Source: Bretschneidera sinensis (taxonomy: Eukaryota; Streptophyta; Magnoliopsida; Brassicales; Akaniaceae). From it: a stretch of DNA of 64,000 nt. Of this stretch, positions 55,258 through 64,000 are shown piece after piece; position 1 is the first letter of the stretch; the number at the start of each line of letters is the position of its first letter. A model generated the notes under the pieces. The model saw only the letters and a program-made list of their open reading frames with translations, was not told the DNA's origin and did no database searches. The stretch spans positions 66,013,120-66,077,119 of the forward strand of contig CM043700.1 of assembly GCA_023935145.1 (NCBI GenBank). The letters run 5' to 3'. The position numbers and the translations under genes were made by a program.

Positions 55258-56405
55258 TTACGTCTTCTTCCAGATGGTGCACCACTCTCACTGATGGTCT
55301 CCAGGTGGTGCGAAAGATGAGGCACCAGAGGCGGGAGGTAGATGATCAAGAATGGCCTGTAGCATCACTTTTTACCTCGAAAAGAGTGCCTCCAAACAAT
55401 TGATGCGCTAATGAACTAGTAATGTAGCCTCTCAATCCTCCCGTCGAATGTCAGAGAGCTCACACTGAAAAGAAGACATCTCATCAAGAATATGCTGGTA
55501 CTTTGTGGGTCCCATGTCAGTATGGTCATCCTCCCACGGTTGGCTTGCTGCTGAGTCCTCGATCTCTATAGGATCATCCTCCACTCTTTCAACAGTAGGT
55601 ACATGCCCTCGGAGTCCTCAGGGCATGTGTGACTGGCTCTGGGTCCACTGAGCCTTCCCAAAGAATGGGTGCTCCCGGACTGGTCCATCGATCGATGAGC
55701 CCTTAATCCCCTTTTCCTTGAAAATGTAGCTGAGGAGGAACGGGAATGGGAGCCCCTATGCATTAGCAGTGGTGACCTGGCGTGTATGGACGTGGTCCCA
55801 TAACTTATATAGCTAGCCCCAGATGATAGCCGGGATGGAGTACTAGTGGCCTTTGTGGAATGCATATAGCGCTTGTAAGAACTGGTCACACCTCTAGGTC
55901 TTGTGTCCCAATGGGAACACATTACACTGAAGGATGGAATCCACGAGCCAGAGTCGTGGTGGCAACTTGGACTGGTTCCCAGCACACATGTCCTCAATGA
56001 TGGAGGGCAAGGGAAAAGACTCCGGCTGCTCATCTTTCTGGGCGTCCTCAGGAGGAGACTCATCATAACAATGGAGGGCAAGAGCTATATCTGTAAATGT
56101 CACGTCGATGTACTTACCTTGAATCGATGAGGACAAGACACCCAGCCTACTACAGTCGAAAGATAGGTTCTCATAAAACTGAACCACGAACCGGGTGTAG
56201 GTAGTAGAGCATACAGGCTTGAACAGCCTCTTCAATCCACAGTGCGGAATTCCTGGACAGCCCATTAAGTTGCTTCAAAGTTCTTGAAGTCACTATCTAT
56301 GTTAAAGGTAGTTTCGAATAAGATCTCTCATTGTTCGGAGCTAGGCCAGGAAGATTGTGTGCGGCTTCCTGAGGCATGGGAGGTGGAAGCAGTATGTTTA
56401 GGCAT
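55258..56405 (-). pseudogene. gypsy-B env-position protein (broken)
   Basis: Starts at ATG 56405 (MPKHTASTSHAS). The conserved frame (56265-55894) reads YTRFVVQFYENLSFDCSRLG, VLSSSIQGKYIDVTFTDIAL and ALHCYDESPPEDAQK, then LPPRLWLVDSILQCNVFPLG. This is the same plant domain as the gypsy-A gene at 5382-6520. The frame goes on after stops near 55893 and 55840 (TQRCDQFLQALYAFHKGH pattern with TAG for Gln). A coiled coil (LVHQRINCLEALFSR-like, one stop) and a proline-rich end (PPASGASSFAPP) follow, as in gypsy-A. I see no signal peptide or membrane helix that would prove an envelope protein. Confidence 0.68.
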
Positions 56406-57344
56406 CCTAGACAAGGTTCTGTAGAGTTTGCGCTCGATCTCAATAATGTGCGCTGGATCGCACTTTGCCTATGTGCTCGATCACAATACTCCCTACGCTC
56501 GAGTGCACTGAGTCAGGCATTTTATCAAACAGGTGGTGTGCAACTTGTAAACCTAGTTATGGCTATCACTTCCAAAAAATTCTCACCCTCTTGTAAAATC
56601 ATCAACAACAACCTAAGAAACACAAAGAAAACAGTATATGTGAATTCTTTCATTTCAACACAACAACTAATGAAAAAGAAATAACCAAAAATATGAGGGT
56701 ACGGGGAGTGGGTTTGAAACGGGAATTGCCTTTTTGCAAAGAGGGGGTGGGGATGGTGGTGTGGGGCAGCCGGCGCTGGCTGTGTGTGGTGGCTGGTGGT
56801 TAGGAGTGCAAAAGGTGATGTGCTGTGAGAGATTGGGTGTGGGTGAGGGGGTAGAGAATGTAGAGTGTGAGTGATGCGAGAGTGGGAGTGAAATGTGGTA
56901 GCAAAATCAAATGATTTTAAATAAATACGTGACTCTCTGCCCCGAGTGTGCTCGATCGCACTTGTGCGCAGGTCTGTGCATGTGATTACGCTCGCGCGCC
57001 ATTTGGTGCATGGGGAGAGTTCGCTCGATCACACTATGTAGTGCGCTTGATCAAAAGGACAAAGTGCACTGAATTACTAAATTAACTACAAAAAGGACAA
57101 AAAAAGTTTAAAAATAATGAAGAACAATAAACAAAAACAAAAATAAATAAAAATAAAAATGTACCGTCCTCAGTGGCCTCAGTACCACTGACCTCAACAG
57201 AAGCGCTTGAGCTGCATGTTTATTAAAGTCTGAACTGCTCAAGTGCTCTTTATAGTAGCTTCAGTGCTACTCTCTTGGAAGAGGGCACTCAAAGTCCACC
57301 TCATGTGGCTCAAGTGCTCTCGGTTCTGTTATATACTGGACAGA
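56406..57344. other. gypsy-B spacer with CGATCG motif cluster
   Basis: Non-coding. It holds several copies of the motif tgcgctcgatcgcac or close variants (near 56430-56510 and 56945-57045), as the LTRs do, plus a G-rich stretch (56695-56890). This corresponds in position to the GC-rich spacer of gypsy-A. Confidence 0.7.
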
Positions 57345-58780
57345 TTAGAGTGCCAAATCTTCATCTCTTAGTGGCAAGTTGATTTCAAGGTATGGCTTGA
57401 CTCTATGTCCATTCACCATGAATGTCTGATTGCTGTTGGAACCATGGATCTCTAAAGCACCATTACAAAATACCTTGGTTACCACATAAGGACCAGACCA
57501 TCGGGACTTGAGTTTGCTTGGGAACAATCTTAATTGTGAATTGTAGAGCAACACCTTCTGTCCCACATGAAACTCTTTCCTAATCAGCTGTTTATCATGA
57601 TAAGCTTTGGTCCTTTCTTTGTAGAGCTTGGCGTTCTCATAGGCATCATGCCTTAATTATTCCAGCTCATTTAAGTGCAGCTTTCTCTTCTCACCCACTT
57701 GGTTAATGTCAAAATTGAACTGCTTTATAGCCCAATATGCTCGATGTTGTAACTCCACTGGTAGATGGCATGCTTTCTCAAAGACTAAGTGGTATAGAGA
57801 CATGCAAATTGGTGTTTTTTAAGCTGTTATATATGCCTATAAAGAATCATTTAGGCACAAAGGCCAATCCTTCCTACTAGGATTCACAGTTCTCTCCAGG
57901 ATGCCTTTGATCTCTCAGTTACTTATCTCAACTTGGCCACTGGTTTGAGGATGATATGGAGTTCCAAATTTATGGGTGATCCCATATTTCCTTATTAGTG
58001 AGGCAAAAGATTGATTATGAAAGTGGCTTCCTCCATCACTGATAATTGCTCTTGGAGTCCCAAACCGAGTAAAGATGTTATCCTATAAAAACTTCACAAC
58101 TACTTTGTGATCATTAGTCTTTGAGGGGACAGCCTCGACCCATTTGGACACATAATCCACACCCATAAGAATATATAAATACCCATACGAGTTAGGAAAT
58201 TAACACATAAAATCAATACCCCATACATCAAAAAGCTCGACTACATGAATATTTTGTAATGGCATCTGATTTCGAGATGAGATGTTACCTATCCTCTAGT
58301 ATCTATCACATAAGTTGCAAAATGAAAAGGCATCTTTAAACAAATTAGGCCAATAAAAATCGGATTGTAATACCTTAAGAGTTGTTCTCTTGGCCCCAAA
58401 GTGTCCTCTATAAGCAAACTAATGGCAATGCTGCAATAAGCTCAAATGCTCTTCCTCTGAGACACACCTTCTGATGATTTGGTCAGGGCAAAATTTGAAT
58501 AAGTAGGGATCATCCCAATGGTAATGTCGAGATATATACATTAATCTATTCCTTTCTTGACTGGACATACCTAAGGGAAAAACCTTAGCAGTTATATAAT
58601 TTACAATATCGGCATACCGTGGAAGTGTTACTCTAATGCGAACAATTGTTCATCGGGGAAATTCTCATTCAAAGGTAGCTCATTTTTATCGTTATCATGA
58701 GGTAGCCTAGATAGGTGATCTGTAACCACATTCTCATTGCCCTTCTTGTTTCTAATCTCCAAGTCAAACTCTTGTAATAG
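57345..58780 (-). pseudogene. gypsy-B integrase (broken)
   Basis: The zinc domain is recognisable near 58440-58280 (GHFGAKRTTLKVLQSDFYWP, CNLCDRY). The core has VWGIDFM near 58225, [20 protein letters not shown] near 58050-58000, and [14 protein letters not shown] with a stop replacing the next codon near 57925. The C-terminal part is open at 57566-57345 ([33 protein letters not shown]). Many stops are present (near 58420, 58215, 58085, 57915, 57875, 57820 and 57658). The end of RNase H and the linker occupy 58780-58640. Confidence 0.86.
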
Positions 58781-59990
58781 AAGTACTCATTTGATTAACC
58801 TAGGCTTTGCATCTTTCTTAGAAAACAAATATCTCAAAGCAGCATGATCAGTAAACACAATAACCTTAGAGCTAATCAAGTATGATCTAAACTTCTCTAA
58901 AGTAAAGATAACAGCTAACAATTCCTTTTCAGTTGTAGAATAGTTTAGTTGAGCATCATTTAAAGTTCTAGAATCATAGTAAATAGCATAAGGTACCTCA
59001 TTGACTCTCTGACCCAAGACAGCTCCCAAGGCAAAGTCACTGTCATCACACATCAACTCAAATAGAAGACTCTAATCAGGTGCCATCATTATTGGTGCAG
59101 AGCTGAGCACGTTCTTCAATGCGTTGAAAGCTTTCATATAGTCGTCAATCCATTCAAACTTGGTATCTTTAGCTAATAGTGCACAAAGAGGTCTAGAGGT
59201 CTTAGAAAAGTCCTTGATGAATCGTCTGTAGAATCCAACATGTCCAAGGAAACTTCTGACACTCTTGACTGTTAGAGGAGGAAGCAACTTTGAAATGATA
59301 TCGATCTTAGCCTTGTCTATCTCAATACCTTTGTTGGAAATGGAATGACCCAACACAATGCCTTGTTGAACCATAAAGTGACATTTCATCCAATTTAACA
59401 CCAAGTTGCACTCTTCGCATCTCTTAAGGACATTTTTCAGATGATTGAGGCATTCATCAAAATTAGAACCAAATACACTAAAATCATCCATAAATAGGCA
59501 TTCATCAAAATTAGAACCAAATACACTAAAATCATCCATAAATACCTCAATAAATTTCTCCACCATGTCGAAAAAAATGCTCCTCATACATCTTTGAAAG
59601 GTGGCTGGTGCATTGCATAAACCGAATGGCATCCTTCTGTAAGTAAATGTGTCAAAAGAGCATGTGAAGGTGGTCTTTTCTTGGTCCTATGGTGCTATGG
59701 AAATCTGGTTGTAACCACTATACCCATCCAAGAAGCAGTAGTAGCTATGGCCAGCTAATCTCTCTAACATCTGATCAATGAACGACAAGGGGAAATGATC
59801 TTTTCTAGTCACCTTGTTTAGCCTTCTGTAATCAATGCATACTCTCCAACCAGTGGTTATTCTTGTAGGTATTAGCTCCTCATCTTCATTCGTCACCACT
59901 ATAATCCTACTCTTTTTTGAAACAACTTAGACTGAACTTACCCATTTACTGTGTGAGATGGGGTAGATGATGCCAACATCCAATAGTTTT
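58781..59990 (-). pseudogene. gypsy-B reverse transcriptase-RNase H with duplicated active site
   Basis: RT blocks: TGWRVCIDYRRLNKVTRKDH near 59850, FPLSFIDQMLERLAGHSYYC, LDGYSGYNQISIAP then a stop near 59687, and MPFGLCNAPATFQRCMRSIF near 59632. The catalytic block follows, where VFMDDFSVFGSNFDECL is followed at once by a second FMDDFSVFGSNFDECL, an exact 48-base repeat. KCHFMVQQGIVLGHSISNKG, VRSFLGHVGFYRRFIKDFSK and the RNase H start ([14 protein letters not shown], 59056) follow to ILQ/stop near 58785. Apart from two stops it is in one frame. Confidence 0.92.
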
Positions 59991-61596
59991 AATACCTCTG
60001 CCTTTACTACCTCTTTTATGTGTGGGTTAAGTCATCTTTGAGCATCCCGAGTGGGTTTTGCTTCATCCTCAAGGTAGATATGATGCATGCACTTGGCTGA
60101 ACTTATTCCCTTGATGTCAGCAATGGTCTATCCGATAGCAGATAAGTTCTCTCTAAGAACTCTCAATAGTTTCTCTTCTTCTCCAACACTTAGATTGACA
60201 GCAACTATCACTGGTTATGTCATATTCTCTCCCAAATAAGCATAAGTTAAATGCTCTGGCAACTACTTCAATTCTAAGTTTGGTGCATGGACAATAGAAG
60301 GGAGAAGAGTACTATTAGTAGGTACAAGAGGTTCAAATGGAAGGATATACTTACTTGAATGTTTTAGAGAAGCCTCAAGGAGGTGCACAGCTTCAATGAT
60401 GTCATCAGTAACATCTTCAGATTCTGGCTCAATATTTGATCTTGTGAAACTATGAGTGAGGGTGGATTCTAACGGATCAATGTGATGGACCTGAAAAGCT
60501 TGCTCAACAAAACTTTGCATCATATATACATTAAAACATTTCATACCATCTTGAGGTAATTTTAATGCATCAAATATTTTGAGATGAATACAAAGAGCAA
60601 TTTTCAGTAGTGTGATCAAAATGACAACATATAGCACATACCTGGAGTGGTGTAGTTTTTAAACTCAGTGAGATGCTCTGAGTAGTCATGGCTTTTACAA
60701 GCATATCTAGCTTCCTTTCCGTAGTAGTCATCTGATTCGAGGATCCAAAATTTAAAGTTACCTCATACATACCTTTGCTCTTAACTCCTTGTCTACCTCT
60801 AGAGGAGAATTTTTGGGTGTGCTCACTTAGTGTCTCAGAAAGCTTGATGGCTTCTTCACTGCTCTTTTCCATCAGCACACCTCCACAACCTGAATCTACA
60901 ATACCTTTATTTAGGTCACTCAGACCTTCATAGAAAGCCTATACCAATTCATCTTGAGGTAGATTGTGATGTGGGCATTTGACTAGCAGTTCATTGAAAT
61001 GTCCCCATGCTTCAAAGAAAAGGTCTCCATCCTTCTGCTGGAAAGATTGAATCTCCTTCCTCATCTACCTTGTCTTTTGTGCTGGAAAAAACTTCCTTAG
61101 GAACTTACTGGATAGTTCTTCCCAGGTACGGATAGACACTACAGGCAATGAATTATACCACAACTTAGCATTATCTTTCAATGAAAAAGAAAAAAGAATT
61201 AACCTGACTCCCTCTTGGTCTAGGCCTCGGATATGCTGGAACTTGCAAAGATCAAAGAATTCCTGAAGGTGCAAGTGTGGATCTTCAACAGGTGTACCTA
61301 TGAAATGAGTCAAAGCACTGAGTATCTGTGGAGATATGTAATAATTGTCTTCCGCCTCAGGTTGATAAGCAATGCATGAGGGCTGGTCGAGGTTCCGTGG
61401 AATGAAGGATTGCTTCATGGGTCTTCGCTCTGGTGGCGGTTGGTTGTCAAGTTGTTTCGCCATTGGTGTTTCTCCCTCGAATTCTTCTTCTACCTCTTCA
61501 ATGTTGTCTCTAAGTCTTTGTCGAATGGTCCTCTCAAGCTCTATATCGAGTGGAAAGAAGGTTGGATTCCTGGATCGAAGCCCTTGCATGAATTAG
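59991..61596 (-). pseudogene. gypsy-B gag fused to the pre-RT linker; protease deleted
   Basis: Gag begins with MQGLRSRNPTFFPLDIELER near 61589. Its core reads LSALTHFIGTPVEDPHLHLQ, FSFSLKDNAKLWYNSLPVVS and LSSKFLRKFFPAQKTR. A damaged stretch (61060-60880) leads to the zinc knuckle CAICCHFDHTTENC near 60640. At about 60576 the sequence passes directly to KIFDALKLPQDGMKCFNVYM, which corresponds to the residues that follow the protease in gypsy-C (NIYKAMKYPGDD...YSIDVID). No DxGAS protease motif exists in any frame between them. The reading frame changes at the junction. The RT linker continues to about 59991 with stops. Confidence 0.84.
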
Positions 61597-61861
61597 CTGA
61601 AACGCTTTAGTGCAGTAGTTTCAGTACTTCTGCTCGGGTAGTCCCTGCCTCAAGTGCGCTCGATCGCACCAAGCACTGCGCTCAATCGCAGTACTAGGGA
61701 TTACTTTGCTGCACACCTGAAACAGAACAACATAAAACAAAAATAAGAAAATAAATTAGGTTTTTGATGAAACAGAATAAAATATAACAGAAAAATAAAA
61801 CTGAACGAAAAATATTCTAAACATAAATTTAACGCAATCCCTGGAAACGGCACCAAAAACT
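61597..61861 (-). other. gypsy-B leader and primer binding site
   Basis: On the minus strand TGGTGCCGTTTCCAGGGA (61838-61855) is the tRNA-Asp-type site with three changes from the full complement. The leader carries the cgctcgatcgcacc motif near 61655-61695. Confidence 0.78.
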
Positions 61862-63133
61862 TGTTGTGCAATTATCTACCTAAACTAATAAGTATATAAT
61901 TGAAGTTTTACTTGCAAGTGCACAAGGTCAACATAGTAGTATAGTGTGCAAGTGCGAGATCATTTCCACATGGATTGGTAAATTTTGATTTAGAATTAAT
62001 TTTCACAATATAAAACAATAGAAATAAGTATTGAGTTTGAATGGATAATGATAAAAACGTAGGGCTTTGATATCCACCACTAATCATATTCTCCCAATAA
62101 AACAATGTGCCAATGCTCTAGTCATGCTATGAATACCTACTGTTGTCAACCTAAGGGCATGGTGTATACTCCTTAAGCGATTGATTTTCCTAAGCACTGA
62201 GTTAGGCATGGTGTACACTCCAACTCTTTTCTTTCTTAAGGGATTTAGTATAGTGTATGCTAAGTTGTTCCTTAAGAGAGCATATTATCTGTGAAAATTG
62301 AGAAACACACAAGACCTAGGGCGTGATATGTACTCCTGGTTTCTCAAGTTAATTAACCCAAGAATCCGGCGTGGATTTCTTTTGTTACTAATGTCAAACC
62401 AAGGACTCGGTCATCTAAATTGATCTAACTTACTAATCCATAACACATACATAAGTTGATCAGACAAACACATATGAGGAATTCGTTAAAACAGGTATTA
62501 ATCAAGTTAAGAATTATAACACAACTATCGCAAAGACAACAATATTCATATATAGAAAAACATAATCAGGGCTTCAATCAAGCTGTATTAGAAAGTTAGT
62601 TACACATGGTTGTGATGTTAGACATCTTCATAATGTAAAAAATAAATAGAAAAGAATAAACCCAAAAAATACTAGCTTAGAAGAGTCATCAATTCTCCCA
62701 AATCTCCAAACTAAAAAAAAAGATGTGGTTTTTGTGTTTACAAGCCTATTTATAAGGTTCAAAGACATCTGGAAACCCTAACTCGAAAAACAGAACCTTA
62801 ACCCTACTTTCCAAAATAAGTTCTACTGTTTTACTGCATGTGTGCGCTCGATCTCATATTGGTGCGCTCGAGTGTAAGGTTGCGTTTGAGCCTTCTTCTT
62901 GTGTGCACGAGTACTGGTGTGCTCGATCACACACTTTTGTGCTCGATCGCACTGTGTGCAGTTCCTAGTTCTTCCAGTTTTTGTTCTCCAAACCCGATAA
63001 TGCTCCATTTTCTTCAATATCCTAGGAAAACACAAAAAACACAGAAAAAAATAAAATAGTACAAAATAACATGACTAGGAACTTAACAAGTGTAAATTAA
63101 GGGGCTTAAATAATGATATTTAAGCATTTATCA
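61862..63133 (-). repeat. gypsy-B 5' LTR
   Basis: A 1272-bp LTR. TATA on the minus strand, CTTATAAATAGG, at 62745-62756. A motif cluster of the tgcgctcgatc type lies at 62835-62960. It ends TTTATCA, followed by GTATT. Confidence 0.95.
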
Positions 63134-63138
63134 GTATT

Positions 63139-64000
63139 CTGGATTTAATACATAGTGATGTGTTTGGGCTAGTTCTGGTCCAATCTCTTAGAAAATCAAG
63201 GTATTATTTCTCTTTCATTGACGATTTTTTAAGGTATGCATTGATTTATTTCATTAAGAGTAAAACTGAAGCATTTGATAAGTTTCGTGAGTTTAAACCA
63301 TTGGTAGAAAATCATATGGAAAGAAAGATAAAGGTACTGAGAATAGATAATGGAGGGGAATTTTGCTCAGACAAGTTTAAGCAATTCTGTGTGGCAAACA
63401 ACATTGCAAGACAGAAAATAACTCCATATACACCTCAACAAAATGGGGTGGTCGAGAGACTGATTCGATCACTCATGGAGAAATCGAGGAGTATGTTGAG
63501 CTGTGTAGGCTTAGAGCTGGAGTTCTGGGCAGAGGCTGTAGCTACGGCATACTATCTGAAGAACAGGTCACCTACATCAGCTTTATAGGATCAGACACTA
63601 TTTGAGGCATTATTCTAGAAGAAGTCGAGTTTGGCTCATGTTAGGGTGTTTGGGTGTGATGCTTATATGCATGTGCCAAAAGAAAAGAGGAACAAACTTG
63701 ACAGCAAATCAGTGAAGTGCATCTTCATTGGTTATAAGGATGGGGTCAAGGGGTACTAGTTATAGAATCCAGAAAACAAGAGTACAGTTTACAGCAGAGA
63801 TATTGTGTTCAGGGAAACACAAAGGAGATGTACGGCTGTTCAAGATGTATTGGAACAACCAAAACAAGTTCAGATTGATCTTAGCCCGGGAGACAAATAG
63901 TGGGAGACTGCCCCATAGACTGCACCAGATACTGAGTCAGTTGGGTCTGAGTAAGATATTCTTATTTCTAATGTAGAGGATGAGGATTCAGATGCTGGCT
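63139..64000 (+). pseudogene. copia-3 integrase, cut by window end
   Basis: Continues copia-3. SRKSRYYFSFIDDFLRYALI near 63185 contains the first catalytic Asp region. KVLRIDNGGEFCSDKFKQFC near 63330 carries the second Asp. TPYTPQQNGVVERLIRSLME near 63420 carries the Glu. AEAVATAYYLKNRSPTSAL follows, then a TAG stop near 63585, a VFGCDAYMHVPKEKRNKLDS block near 63645, and CIFIGYKDGVKGY then a stop near 63757. The gene then runs into the RT linker. The integrase catalytic triad is intact. Confidence 0.9.

Larger units (their letters stand above)
52672..63133 (-). mobile_element. gypsy-B, complete Athila-like Ty3/gypsy element lacking protease
   Basis: Complete 10.5-kb element in minus orientation. 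LTRs (TGTTGTGC...TTTATCA) are flanked by the target duplication GTATT at 52667-52671 and 63134-63138. The minus-strand order is 5' LTR, degenerate tRNA-Asp primer binding site, gag, RT, RNase H, integrase, a spacer, an env-position gene, a non-coding stretch, polypurine tract and 3' LTR. It is a relative of gypsy-A by layout and protein motifs, but a different family by LTR. The protease is missing. It interrupts copia-3 between the pre-integrase domain and integrase. Confidence 0.95.
50867..64000 (+). mobile_element. copia-3, Ty1/copia element, split by gypsy-B, running off the edge
   Basis: Plus-strand copia element of a different family from copia-1/2. The primer binding site TGGTATCAGAGC lies at 51010-51021. 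Before it, about 140 bases resemble the end of a copia LTR (ggacgtagccttattcttagg then gtgaac...gtaaatc) ending CA at 51007. The left LTR boundary against laccase is unresolved, and the LTR may be truncated. Gag, protease and pre-integrase domain lie left of gypsy-B (to 52671), and integrase continues from 63134. RT, RNase H and the 3' LTR lie beyond 64000. The frame joins as RAKGI then LDLIHSDVFG across gypsy-B. Confidence 0.9.

Overview
This window is heterochromatin-like DNA from a flowering plant, probably a eudicot. It is almost entirely transposable elements. The evidence is Ty1/copia and Ty3/gypsy elements with plant-type primer binding sites (initiator tRNA-Met for copia, tRNA-Asp for the Athila-like gypsy elements), Athila- and Tat-type gypsy architectures, a CACTA transposon, an L1-type LINE and a fragment of a plant laccase gene. 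Nearly all reading frames carry stops or frameshifts. The species cannot be told from the sequence.

Left part (1-36347): a deep nest. The host is a minus-strand CACTA element. Its transposase runs from about 33200 down to 23856, and its right terminal inverted repeat ends at 36347. A minus-strand gypsy element (gypsy-E, 5' LTR at 22258-23855) sits in the transposase gene. A plus-strand gypsy element (gypsy-C, 16577 to about 22070) sits in the gypsy-E leader. A plus-strand copia element (copia-1, entering from the left edge and ending at 16576) sits in gypsy-C, and a complete minus-strand Athila-like element (gypsy-A, 2342-14337, target duplication AGACT) sits in copia-1. Gypsy-C also holds a 5'-truncated LINE (18407-19818). 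Separately, a complete copia-2 (25725-32012, target duplication CATCG), of the same family as copia-1, sits in the CACTA transposase.

Middle (36348-50223): a 1.66-kb non-autonomous DNA transposon with about 450-bp terminal inverted repeats and an 8-bp target duplication (36654-38316). It is followed by a complete plus-strand Tat-type gypsy element (gypsy-D, 38445-50223, target duplication AGACA). Downstream of its integrase gypsy-D carries an antisense gene that has its own TATA box and introns, then a 14-copy 89-bp tandem repeat, then a second possible antisense transcription unit.

Right part (50224-64000): the last two exons of a laccase gene (minus strand), cut by copia-3, which runs off the right edge. 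Copia-3 is itself split by a second complete Athila-like element, gypsy-B (52672-63133, target duplication GTATT), which lacks its protease and has a duplicated reverse-transcriptase active site.

The most interesting points are the introned antisense gene and satellite-like array in gypsy-D, a stem-loop just upstream of the polypurine tract in four gypsy families, the duplicated catalytic motif in gypsy-B, and the long-inverted-repeat element. Lineage names and boundaries rest on motif recognition and alignments by eye within the window, not on database searches.
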